DNA of 64,000 nucleotides from CAWDAQ01 sp963800325 (GTDB lineage: Bacteria; Actinomycetota; Actinomycetes; Actinomycetales; Dermatophilaceae). A program made the translations under genes and the position numbers. Position 1 is the stretch's first letter. Each line of letters opens with the position of its first letter. The notes under the pieces were generated by a model. It was not told the DNA's origin. It was given only the letters and a program-made list of their open reading frames with translations, and did no database searches. Shown here piece by piece: positions 17,249-25,486 of the stretch. The stretch covers positions 1 through 64,000 of the forward strand of contig CAWDAQ010000002.1 in assembly GCA_963800325.1 (NCBI GenBank). The letters are read 5' to 3'.

Positions 17249-18679
17249 TCAGGCCGCGTCGCCGAGCCGGACGAGCTCGGCGACCTCGAGCTCGAAGGCG
17301 GCCACGAGCGCCTCGGGGTCGGGGACGCTCTCGGCGTCGACGAGGAACCCCGCGCGGAGCGACCCCGCGTACGTGAAGAGGCAGACCCCGACGGTCTGGG
17401 AGCCCGACCCCGGGACCCAGCCGAGGACCGCGGTGACGCCTGCCCCGGCGAGCCGTCGGGGCGCCGGGGGCCCCTTGACGTTGGTCGTCACCCCGAGCGC
17501 CTTGTCGGCGAAGAAGTCGACGACCCGGCGCTCGACGCCGGTCCCCGCCCGGCCGATGGCGGTGATGAGCCCGAAGGTCAGCGCGGCCTCCGGGGTCGCC
17601 TTCACCCGGTCCATCCGGCGCTTGGTCTCGGCGAGGCGGGCGAGGGGGCCGGCGACGCCGCACGGGTAGGAGACGTAGACCAGGGCGAACCGGTTGCCGA
17701 GCTCGGGCGGCAGCGGCTCGCCGGGACGGCGCACGTCGACGGGCACCATCGTCACCAGGTCCGCGGCCGGGCCGCCGTGGTCGAGCTGGTACCGGCGCAG
17801 CGCCCCCGCGGTCGCCGACAGGAGGACGTCGTTGAGGGTCGCGTCGCAGAGCCGACCGACGGTCTTCAGCTGCCCGACGGGGAAGGGCCGTGACCACACG
17901 GCCCGCTTCCGGGGCCACGGCGTGCCCCGCAGCGGGGAGTCCGGGCTGCGGACGGTGAGGAGCTCGGAGAGGACGAGACCGGTCCTGACCAGGCCGGCCG
18001 TCGACCGTGCCGCCGTCGTCGCGAGTCCGCCGACGGCGGCGGGGCTCGCGAGCGCGGCCAGCGTGCGCGCCACGGGCCCGGTGGCCCCAGCGAACCACGT
18101 CCCGGGCCCGCCGCCCGCACCGTCGGAGGCGGCGGCCGCGGCCTCACGCCGGGCGGGTCCCTCCGCGGACCGCCCGGGTGCGCCCGGGCCGACGCCCTGG
18201 TCCTCCCGCGGGTCGTCCCGCGGGTCGGTGAGGGAGAGGAGGACCTGGCTGAGCGCCATGCCGTCGGCGAGGCAGTGGTGGAACCGGCACAGCACCGCGG
18301 CGCCGGCCCCGAGGCCCTCGAGCACCTCCATCTCCCACAGCGGGTGGTCGGGCTCGAGCGGCACGTGCAGCCGGGCGTCGACCGCGGCCCGCAGCTGCGC
18401 CTCGTCCCCCGGCTCGGGCAGGGCGGACCGGCGCACGTGCCGCCCGAGCACGAAGTCGGGGTCGTCCTCCCAGGACGTGCGGCCGAGCGGGGAGCGCACC
18501 GGACGCTGGCGGAAGACGGGGTAGGGCTCGACGAGCCGGGTCCGGACGACGTCGAGGAACCGGTCGGGGGTCGGGACCGCGTCGAGCAGGATGAGGGCGA
18601 CGACGACCATGAGGTTGTTCGGCCGGTCCATGTCGAGCCAGATCACGTCGACCGGGTCCATCGGCCGGCGACCGGTCAC
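17249..18679 (-). CDS. WS/DGAT wax ester synthase / diacylglycerol acyltransferase
   Basis: 476 aa. The acyltransferase active-site motif HHxxxDG is HHCLADG at residues 134-140. The N-terminus DPVDVIWLDMDRPNNLMVVV and later LNDVLLSATAGALRRY, PVDVRRP and GNRFALVYVSYP are family blocks. The enzyme joins acyl-CoA to a long-chain alcohol (wax ester) or diacylglycerol (triacylglycerol). GTG 18679 overlaps the adhE stop by four bases; ATG 18661 also fits the family start. Coupling to an alcohol-forming AdhE suggests the acceptor may be the AdhE product. Confidence 0.92.
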   Translation of the reverse strand: MTGRRPMDPVDVIWLDMDRPNNLMVVVALILLDAVPTPDRFLDVVRTRLVEPYPVFRQRPVRSPLGRTSWEDDPDFVLGRHVRRSALPEPGDEAQLRAAVDARLHVPLEPDHPLWEMEVLEGLGAGAAVLCRFHHCLADGMALSQVLLSLTDPRDDPREDQGVGPGAPGRSAEGPARREAAAAASDGAGGGPGTWFAGATGPVARTLAALASPAAVGGLATTAARSTAGLVRTGLVLSELLTVRSPDSPLRGTPWPRKRAVWSRPFPVGQLKTVGRLCDATLNDVLLSATAGALRRYQLDHGGPAADLVTMVPVDVRRPGEPLPPELGNRFALVYVSYPCGVAGPLARLAETKRRMDRVKATPEAALTFGLITAIGRAGTGVERRVVDFFADKALGVTTNVKGPPAPRRLAGAGVTAVLGWVPGSGSQTVGVCLFTYAGSLRAGFLVDAESVPDPEALVAAFELEVAELVRLGDAA

Positions 18680-21366
18680 GTCCGGCTCCCGTCTCCCGCG
18701 TAGCCGCGCTCGAGCAGGTCGGTGACCTCGGCGAGGAGCGGCATCCGCGGGTTCGTGCGGTTGCTCAGGTCCTCGAAGGCCGCCGCGGCGACCTCGGGCA
18801 GGGCGGCCCGGAACTCTGCCTCGTCCACCCCCGCCTCCGCGAGCGAGCGCGGCATCCCGAGCCGGTCGAGCAGGTCCTCGACCGCCGCGAGGAGCCGTCC
18901 CCGGCTCACCTCCGCGTCCTCCCCGGGCGCCGCACCGAGCACCTGCCGCGCGAGCTCGGCGTACTTGTCCGGCGCGACGTAGGCGGTGTAGCCGGGAGCG
19001 GGCATGAACTTCGTCGGCAGCGCCGCGTTGTAGGCGAGCACGTGGGGCAGGAAGATCCCGTTCGCGCGTCCGTGGGCGATGTGGAACCGGGCGCCGGTCG
19101 CGTGCGCGAGCGCGTGGGTCGTCCCGACGAACGCGTTCCCGAACGCGAGGCCGGCGAGGGTGGCGGCGTTGGCCATGTCCGTCCGGGCGTCGAGGTCGCC
19201 AGGGTCGTCGTGGACCCGGGGGAGGGCGGTGAGGACGAGCCGGACGGCCTGGGCCGCGAGGGCGTCGGTGTACGGCGAGGCGAACACCGACACGGTCGCC
19301 TCGAGGGCGTGGGTCAGCGCGTCGACCCCGCTGTCGACGGTGACCGCGTCCGGCATCGTCAGGGTGAGGGTGGGGTCGACGACGGCGACGTCGGGCACGA
19401 GGCTGTAGTCGACGAGGCTCTCCTTGCGCGTCCCGACCGTGACCACGGCGGCGGGGGAGACCTCGGACCCGGTGCCCGCGGTCGTCGGGACGGCCACCAG
19501 CCGGGACCGGTAGGGGCCGGCCGGGAACTCGACGACCCGCTTGCGGGGGTCGAGGAAGGGAAGGGTGAGGTCCTCCAGCCGGCACTCCGGGTGCTCGTGG
19601 AGCAGGCGCATCACCTTCGCGGCGTCGAGGACGGACCCGCCGCCGACGGCGACGACGAGGTCCGGCCGGACCCGGTCCATGACCGCCGCGCCCGCCCGGA
19701 CCGTCGCCTCGTCCGGCTCCGGCTCGACGTCGGTGAACGCGACCACCCGTCGGCCCGCGAGCTCGGCCCGGACGGCGTCGACGAGCCCACGGCGCTCGCA
19801 GCCGTCGTCGCTGACGACGACGACCACGTCGCCGCCGATCTCGCCCAGGGTCGCGAGCGCGCCCTCGCCGAAGTGGGTGCGGGGCGGGACCCGGAACCAC
19901 TGCGAGGGGGTCCGGCGTCGGGAGACGGTCTTGAGGTTGAGCAGCTGGAGGTAGTTGACGTTCGCCGTCGTGCTCGAGCCGCCCCAGGTGCCGCAGCCGA
20001 GGGAGAACGTCGGGGTGAGGTCGTTGTAGACCCCGCCGAGTGCCCCGACGGCCGTGGGGGCGTTGACGAGGATCCTCCCGGTGCGGACCGCGGTCGCGTA
20101 CGCCTCGATGACGGACTCGTCGCGGGCGTACACCGCCGAGGTGTGCCCGAGGCCGCCGGACTCGGTGACGAGGACCGCGGCCTCGACGGCGTGCGCGACG
20201 TCGGGAGAGCGGACCAGCCCGAGCACGGGCATGAGCTTCTCCCGGACCAGGGGGTGCGCCCGCAGCCGGTCGAGGTCGGCCGGGAGCGGGGCGAGGAGGA
20301 CCTTCGTCGCGGGGTCGACGTCGACCCCCGCCCGGCGGGCCAGCTCCGGGGCCGGCCGTCCGAGGGCGGCGAGGTTCACGCGGTCGCACCCGAACGCGAA
20401 CTCGGCGACGCGCGCGGTCTCCTCCTCGGTGAGCAGGCGGGCCCCCATCCGCTCGAGCTCGGCGAGGGTCTCGTCGTAGACCGGGTCGTCGACGATGCAC
20501 GTCTGCTCCGCGGGGCAGATGACCGAGGCGTCGAACGTCTTGGAGATGAGCAGGTCGACCACGGCGCCGCGCACGTCGGCGGTCCGGTGGATGTACACCG
20601 GCGCGTTGCCGGGGCCGACGCTGAGCGACGGCTTGCCCGAGGCGTTGGCGACCGCGACGATCTTCGGTCCGCCGGTGACCCAGACGAAGTCCACCGCCGG
20701 GTGCCGCAGGAGCGCGTGCGTGACGGACTGCCGGTGGTCGGGCACGACGGCGAGGGCCCCGGGCGGCATCCCCGCCCCCTCGGCCGCCTCCCGGAGGACC
20801 TCCACCGCCCGCTCGCAGCAGCGGACCGCCTGCGGCGAGGGGCGGAAGACGATCGCGTTCCTCGTCTTCGCCGCGACGATCGCCTTGAACAGCACCGTCG
20901 AGGTGGGATTGGTCACCGGGGTGACCGCGAGGACGACGCCGATGGGCTCGGCCACGGTCGCCAGGCCCCGGGCCGGGTCCTCCTCGATGACGCCGACCGA
21001 CCGGCGGCCGCGGAGGTGGTCGCAGAGGAACTCGGTCGCGACGTAGTTCTTCACGACCTTGTCCTCGAAGACCCCGAACCCGGTCTCCTCGACCGCGAGC
21101 CGGGCCAGCTCGGAGGCCGCGCGGACCCCGGCGCGCACCATCGCGTCGACGATCCGGTCGACCTCCTCCTGGCCGAGGGCGCGGAAGTCGCGGGCGGCCT
21201 GCGCGGCCCGGGCGACGAGCGCCTCGACGTCGGCAGGCAGCGGCCCGGGGCGGTCCTGCCCCGGGGAGGCCTCCGGAGGCGCCACCGCCGGGCTCTCCGC
21301 CGGGGCGCCCGGCCCGCCGCCCGCGGCCCGCTCACCCGAGCGTCCCACCGTCGCCGTGTCCTCCAT
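18676..21366 (-). CDS. adhE: bifunctional acetaldehyde-CoA / alcohol dehydrogenase
   Basis: 896 aa from ATG 21366, chosen because GGGAGG lies eight bases upstream; a GTG at 21462 would add a low-complexity leader. The N-terminal aldehyde dehydrogenase half has TPVTNPTSTVLFKAI and catalytic Cys in SVICPAEQTC. The C-terminal iron alcohol dehydrogenase half has GGGSVLDAAKVM, TTAGTGSEVSP, VDALTHALEA and the metal-binding histidines of THALAHATGARFHIAHG. It reduces acyl-CoA to aldehyde and then alcohol with NADH, or runs in reverse. Usually fermentative; here it leads an operon with WS/DGAT and SRPBCC. No Rex-type operator was recognised in the 187-base divergent gap to aspS. Confidence 0.95.
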   Translation of the reverse strand: MEDTATVGRSGERAAGGGPGAPAESPAVAPPEASPGQDRPGPLPADVEALVARAAQAARDFRALGQEEVDRIVDAMVRAGVRAASELARLAVEETGFGVFEDKVVKNYVATEFLCDHLRGRRSVGVIEEDPARGLATVAEPIGVVLAVTPVTNPTSTVLFKAIVAAKTRNAIVFRPSPQAVRCCERAVEVLREAAEGAGMPPGALAVVPDHRQSVTHALLRHPAVDFVWVTGGPKIVAVANASGKPSLSVGPGNAPVYIHRTADVRGAVVDLLISKTFDASVICPAEQTCIVDDPVYDETLAELERMGARLLTEEETARVAEFAFGCDRVNLAALGRPAPELARRAGVDVDPATKVLLAPLPADLDRLRAHPLVREKLMPVLGLVRSPDVAHAVEAAVLVTESGGLGHTSAVYARDESVIEAYATAVRTGRILVNAPTAVGALGGVYNDLTPTFSLGCGTWGGSSTTANVNYLQLLNLKTVSRRRTPSQWFRVPPRTHFGEGALATLGEIGGDVVVVVSDDGCERRGLVDAVRAELAGRRVVAFTDVEPEPDEATVRAGAAVMDRVRPDLVVAVGGGSVLDAAKVMRLLHEHPECRLEDLTLPFLDPRKRVVEFPAGPYRSRLVAVPTTAGTGSEVSPAAVVTVGTRKESLVDYSLVPDVAVVDPTLTLTMPDAVTVDSGVDALTHALEATVSVFASPYTDALAAQAVRLVLTALPRVHDDPGDLDARTDMANAATLAGLAFGNAFVGTTHALAHATGARFHIAHGRANGIFLPHVLAYNAALPTKFMPAPGYTAYVAPDKYAELARQVLGAAPGEDAEVSRGRLLAAVEDLLDRLGMPRSLAEAGVDEAEFRAALPEVAAAAFEDLSNRTNPRMPLLAEVTDLLERGYAGDGSRT

Positions 21367-21510
21367 CGTCGCCGCCTCCCACGCTCCGGTGACCGGTGCC
21401 GCCGGACCCGTGGCCACGGTCCCGCCGGTCGGGGAGGCACCGCTAGGGGCGATGGTCCCCACGCCCGGCGGGGCGGCCCCGGCGGAGTTCGCGGCGCCGT
21501 CGACGGTCCG

Positions 21511-21516
21511 TAGGAT
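21511..21516 (+). promoter_or_regulatory. probable -10 for aspS
   Basis: TAGGAT lies 37 bases before the GTG of aspS within the divergent adhE/aspS gap. A ribosome site (GAAGGACC, about 21539-21546) follows. No clear -35. Confidence 0.45.
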
Positions 21517-21553
21517 GTGGCAGTCCCACCCCCGTCACGAAGGACCCCCCACT

Positions 21554-23389
21554 GTGCTCCGCTCCCACGAGGCCGGCTCGCTGCGGGCCGCCGACTCCGG
21601 CCACACCGTCACCCTCGCCGGGTGGGTCGACCGCCGGCGGGACCACGGCGGGGTCGCCTTCCTCGACCTGCGGGACGCGAGCGGGATCGTCCAGGTCGTC
21701 GCCCGGGACGAGGTCCTCGCCGAGGGCGGCGCCCACGACGTGCGCACCGAGTACGTCGTCGCGGTCACCGGGCAGGTGCGCGCCCGCCCCGAGGGCAACG
21801 CCAACCCGGAGCTGCCGACCGGCGACGTGGAGGTCGTCGCACACACCCTCGAGGTGCTCAACCCCTCCGCTCCGCTGCCGTTCCAGGTCGACGAGCGGGT
21901 CTCGGTCGGCGAGGAGGCCCGGCTGCGGCACCGCTACCTCGACCTGCGCCGCCCCGGCGCCCGGTCGGCGGGGTCGGCCATCCGACTGCGCTCGCGGGTC
22001 AACGCCGCCGCCCGACGGGTCCTGCAGGAGCGGGAGTTCGTCGAGATCGAGACCCCGACCCTGACCCGCTCCACCCCCGAGGGGGCCCGGGACTTCCTCG
22101 TCCCGGCACGGCTCGCACCGGGCAGCTGGTACGCGCTGCCGCAGAGCCCGCAGCTGTTCAAGCAGCTGCTCATGGTCGCGGGCATGGAGCGCTACTACCA
22201 GATCGCGCGGTGCTACCGGGACGAGGACTTCCGCGCCGACCGGCAGCCGGAGTTCACCCAGCTCGACGTCGAGATGAGCTTCGTCGAGGAGGACGACGTC
22301 ATCGAGCTCTCGGAGGCGATCATCCGCGAGCTGTGGTCCCTCGTCGACGTCGACCTGCCGACGCCGTTCCCCCGGATGACCTACGCCGAGGCGATGCGCC
22401 GGTTCGGCACCGACAAGCCCGACCTGCGCTTCGGCACCGAGCTCGTCGACTGCACGGCCTACTTCGCCCAGACCCCCTTCCGGGTGTTCCAGTCCGAGCA
22501 CGTCGGGGCCGTCGTCATGCCCGGTGGCGCGAGCCAGCCCCGCAAGCAGCTCGACGCGTGGCAGGAGTGGGCCAAGCAGCGCGGCGCCCGCGGCCTGGCC
22601 TACGTCCTCGTCCAGGGCGACGGCACCCTCGGCGGCCCGGTCGCGAAGAACCTGTCCGAGGAGGAGCGGGCCGGGCTCGCCGCCCACGTCGGCGCGGAGC
22701 CGGGGGACTGCGTGTTCTTCGCCGCCGGCGCGGCCCGGGAGAGCCGCGCCCTCCTCGGCGCGGCCCGGCTCGAGATCGGGCGCCGGTGCTCGCTCGTCGA
22801 CGAGGACGCCTGGGCGCTGGTCTGGGTGGTCGACGCGCCGCTGTTCGAGCCCGCGGCGGACGCGGTCGCCTCCGGCGACGTCGCCGTCGGCGAGGGCGCG
22901 TGGACCGCGGTGCACCACGCCTTCACCTCACCGAAGCCGGAGTACCTCGACACGTTCGACGAGAAGCCCGGCGAGGCGCTCGCCTACGCCTACGACCTCG
23001 TGTGCAACGGGAACGAGATCGGCGGCGGCTCGATCCGTATCCACCGCCGCGACGTCCAGGAGCGCGTCTTCCGCGTCATGGGGGTCACCCCCGAGGAGGC
23101 GCAGGAGAAGTTCGGGTTCCTCCTGGAGGCCTTCTCCTACGGCGCGCCTCCCCACGGGGGCATCGCGTTCGGGTGGGACCGGATCGTCTCGCTGCTCGCC
23201 GGCACCGACTCGATCCGAGACGTCATCGCCTTCCCCAAGTCCGGCGGCGGCTACGACCCCCTCACCGGCGCCCCGGCCCCGATCACCCCGGAGCAGCGAC
23301 GCGAGGCCGGCGTCGACGCCGAGCCGGCCGAGAAGGACGAGCAGCGGGCCCCGCAGGGCGCCGCGGAGGTCAACCCCGTCCGGAGCTGA
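21554..23389 (+). CDS. aspS: aspartyl-tRNA synthetase
   Basis: 611 aa class II synthetase of the bacterial type. In order: OB-fold anticodon domain (LAGWVDRRRDHGGVAFLDLR), class II motif 2 (YQIARCYRDEDFRADR with EFTQLD), a GAD insertion (about residues 290-420), and motif 3 (GIAFGWDRI). The GTG at 21554 is selected by the family N-terminus (VLRSHEAGSLR). Whether it is discriminating or also charges tRNA-Asn depends on the rest of the genome. Confidence 0.97.
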   Translation: MLRSHEAGSLRAADSGHTVTLAGWVDRRRDHGGVAFLDLRDASGIVQVVARDEVLAEGGAHDVRTEYVVAVTGQVRARPEGNANPELPTGDVEVVAHTLEVLNPSAPLPFQVDERVSVGEEARLRHRYLDLRRPGARSAGSAIRLRSRVNAAARRVLQEREFVEIETPTLTRSTPEGARDFLVPARLAPGSWYALPQSPQLFKQLLMVAGMERYYQIARCYRDEDFRADRQPEFTQLDVEMSFVEEDDVIELSEAIIRELWSLVDVDLPTPFPRMTYAEAMRRFGTDKPDLRFGTELVDCTAYFAQTPFRVFQSEHVGAVVMPGGASQPRKQLDAWQEWAKQRGARGLAYVLVQGDGTLGGPVAKNLSEEERAGLAAHVGAEPGDCVFFAAGAARESRALLGAARLEIGRRCSLVDEDAWALVWVVDAPLFEPAADAVASGDVAVGEGAWTAVHHAFTSPKPEYLDTFDEKPGEALAYAYDLVCNGNEIGGGSIRIHRRDVQERVFRVMGVTPEEAQEKFGFLLEAFSYGAPPHGGIAFGWDRIVSLLAGTDSIRDVIAFPKSGGGYDPLTGAPAPITPEQRREAGVDAEPAEKDEQRAPQGAAEVNPVRS

Positions 23390-23460
23390 GCCCGAGCCGG
23401 GGCCCCCGCCGCGACCTGCCGGGCCGGGGCCGCGCACCGGGCGCGCCCCGCGCGAGCCGG

Positions 23461-23510
23461 CGGAAGTCGTCGGGACCGGCTGCACCTGCCGCCGGTCCCG
23501 ACTCGTTCCG
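23461..23510 (+). terminator. strong hairpin after aspS
   Basis: Inner arms GTCGGGACCGGC (23469-23480) and GCCGGTCCCGAC (23491-23502) enclose a 10-base loop; outer arms CGGAA and TTCCG extend it across a 3-base internal loop. There is no U tract. It ends 24 bases before the proposed Crp-family ATG, so it could be a terminator for aspS or a control element for the regulator. Confidence 0.55.
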
Positions 23511-23521
23511 CCGGTCCGCGG

Positions 23522-23527
23522 CACAAT
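23522..23527 (+). promoter_or_regulatory. possible -10 for leaderless regulator mRNA
   Basis: CACAAT ends seven bases before ATG 23535, matching the CAnnnT-N7-ATG pattern of steA and aroC. It is close behind the hairpin at 23461-23510. Confidence 0.3.
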
Positions 23528-23534
23528 GGACGGG

Positions 23535-24239
23535 ATGGACTCCCTCGTCAGGGCGGCGGTCGAGGTCTCGCACCTCGGCGGGCTGCCCGACGACGTCCTC
23601 GACGCGCTGCTCACCGACAGCACCCGGTCGCGGGTGCCCGCCGGGCAGGCGAGCCACCGGGAGGGCGACGAGTGGCCCCACCTCGACCTCGTCCTCACCG
23701 GGCTGCTCCGGATCTCGGTCTCGGCCCCGGACGGACGCTCCCTGACGGTCCGCTACTGCCGCAGGGGGGCACTGGTCGGCGTGGTCTCGCTCTACCGGGA
23801 GCCCTTCGTCATGCCGGCCACCGTCTGCGCGCTCGGCGACGCCGTCGTCGAGCGGCTCTCGGTCCCGGTGGCCAGGCGGCTCGCCGACACCGACGTCCGG
23901 GTGGCGCGTGCCATGGCCGCCGAGCTCGCCGAACGGGTCGACGGGTTCGTCCGCGAGATCCCCGGCAGCGTCTTCACCAGCGTGCGCCACCGGCTGGTCC
24001 GCCACCTGCTCGACCTGTCCACGACCGATGGGGAGGAGGGCAGTCGCGCCCCGGTCGTGCGGGCCTCGCAGGGCGACCTCGCCGACGCCGTCGGCACGGT
24101 GCGCGAGGTCGTCGTCCGGGAGCTGCGGGCCCTGCGGGAGGAGGGCCTGGTCGCCACGAGCCGGGACCACGTCACCCTGCTCGACCCCTCTCGCCTGCTC
24201 GACGAGCAGGACGGTCCCGGGTGGAACCCTGGTTCCTGA
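23535..24239 (+). CDS. Crp/Fnr-family transcriptional regulator
   Basis: 234 aa. The N-terminal cyclic-nucleotide-binding-like beta barrel (about residues 10-125) is degenerate: it lacks a clear cAMP-binding RxS pocket, and its two cysteines do not form an Fnr iron-sulfur set. The C-terminal winged helix is clear: QGDLADAVGTVREVVVRELR, then EEGLVATSRDHVTLLDP. The effector is unknown. ATG 23526 in the same frame is an alternative start. The molybdoenzyme gene follows 31 bases later and the adhE operon lies on the other side of aspS, so either could be a target; this is conjecture. Confidence 0.88.
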   Translation: MDSLVRAAVEVSHLGGLPDDVLDALLTDSTRSRVPAGQASHREGDEWPHLDLVLTGLLRISVSAPDGRSLTVRYCRRGALVGVVSLYREPFVMPATVCALGDAVVERLSVPVARRLADTDVRVARAMAAELAERVDGFVREIPGSVFTSVRHRLVRHLLDLSTTDGEEGSRAPVVRASQGDLADAVGTVREVVVRELRALREEGLVATSRDHVTLLDPSRLLDEQDGPGWNPGS

Positions 24240-24270
24240 CGGCCCGCCCGGACCGCGGCACGCTCGGGGG

Positions 24271-25389
24271 ATGGACACCCTCGAGCCCGCAGCCCACCGC
24301 GCCGACCGGCCGGCGGAGGCGCCCCCGGCCCCGCCGGACGTGGGGGAGGAGCTGACCGCGAGCGAGCACCACCTCGCGACGAGGAACCACTCGATGCCGC
24401 TGGAGGCCCTCGCCAGGCCCGTGACCCCGGCCGGGCTGCACTACCTCGTCGTGCACTGGGACATCCCCTTCCTCGACCCGGGCACGTGGCGGCTGCGGGT
24501 CGGCGGGGCCGTCGCCCGGCCGCTGTCGCTGTCGCTGGAGGACCTCCTCGGGCGCAGCGCCTCCTCGGTCACGGTCACGATGGAGTGCGCCGGCAACGGG
24601 CGGTCCTTCCTCCGGCCGCGCCCGGTGAGCCAGCCCTGGCGGCACGGCGGGGTCGGGACCGCCCGGTGGACCGGGGTCCCGCTGCGCGACGTCCTCGCCG
24701 ACGCCGGGGTCGACCCCGCCGCGGTCGAGGTCGCGTTCACCGGCGCCGACGAGGGGGTCCAGGGCGGCTGCCGGCACCGCTACGCCCGCAGCCTCCCGCT
24801 GCGCGACGCCCTCGCTCCCGAGGTCCTCCTCGCCCACGGCATGGACGGGGCGCCGCTGCCCGACCAGCACGGCGCACCGTGCCGGCTTCTCGTGCCCGGC
24901 TGGTACGGCATGGCGAGCGTGAAGTGGCTCACCGACGTCGAGGTGCGCACGACGCCCTTCACGGGCTACCAGCAGGCGACGGCCTTCCGCGTCCAGTCCG
25001 GGCCCGACGACCCGGGGGAGCCGGTGAGCCGGATCCGGCCGCGGGCGCTCATGGTCCCCCCCGGCACCGCCGACTTCGCGACCCGGGAGCGGGTGCTCGA
25101 CGCCGGCGAGGTCCGGCTCGCGGGGCGGGCGTGGTCCGGGAGCGCCGAGATCACCTCCGTCGAGGTGGCCGTGGACGGCCGGTGGCGCCCGGCCCGGCTC
25201 GAGCCCGCTGCCGGACCGTGGACCTGGCGGGGCTGGGAGGCCCGCGTGCGGCTCGGCCCCGGCGTCCACGAGCTCGCCTGCCGGGCTCGGGACGCGACGG
25301 GCGCCGGCCAGCCGGACCACCCCGGGTGGAACGTCCAGGGCATGGCGAACAACGCGGTCCAGCGGGTCCGGGTCACGGTCACGGGCTGA
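24271..25389 (+). CDS. sulfite-oxidase-like molybdopterin enzyme
   Basis: 372 aa. The molybdenum-binding domain of the sulfite oxidase family covers about residues 30-260, with the Mo-ligand cysteine Cys106 in MECAGNGRS. The C-terminal Ig-like dimerisation domain (SAEITSVEVAVDGRWRPA to HPGWNVQGMANN) matches sulfite oxidases and nitrate reductases of this type. No Tat signal, membrane segment or haem domain is visible, so it should be cytosolic and use a separate electron acceptor. The substrate may be sulfite or another oxyanion. Convergent with the hydrolase gene, with a large palindrome between. Confidence 0.88.
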   Translation: MDTLEPAAHRADRPAEAPPAPPDVGEELTASEHHLATRNHSMPLEALARPVTPAGLHYLVVHWDIPFLDPGTWRLRVGGAVARPLSLSLEDLLGRSASSVTVTMECAGNGRSFLRPRPVSQPWRHGGVGTARWTGVPLRDVLADAGVDPAAVEVAFTGADEGVQGGCRHRYARSLPLRDALAPEVLLAHGMDGAPLPDQHGAPCRLLVPGWYGMASVKWLTDVEVRTTPFTGYQQATAFRVQSGPDDPGEPVSRIRPRALMVPPGTADFATRERVLDAGEVRLAGRAWSGSAEITSVEVAVDGRWRPARLEPAAGPWTWRGWEARVRLGPGVHELACRARDATGAGQPDHPGWNVQGMANNAVQRVRVTVTG

Positions 25390-25425
25390 GCCCCGACCCC
25401 GCCGGTCCCCGGCGCACCGGCGGAG

Positions 25426-25459
25426 GGCGTCTGGACCGGCTGCAGCCGGTCCAGACGCC
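25426..25459. terminator. perfect 34-bp palindrome, likely bidirectional terminator
   Basis: GGCGTCTGGACCGGC, then TGCA, then the exact reverse complement of the first arm. It sits in the 97-base gap between two convergent genes, as expected for a shared terminator. As DNA it is also a perfect two-fold site. Confidence 0.7.
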
Positions 25460-25486
25460 GGCCTGCGCTCTCCTCGCGGCGCGGCG

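Noticed and set aside
21367..21553. search for a Rex, Fnr or Crp operator in the adhE-aspS divergent gap
   Set aside because: No sequence close to TTGTGN6CACAA, TTGATN4ATCAA or TGTGAN6TCACA was found, only GC-rich partial dyads.
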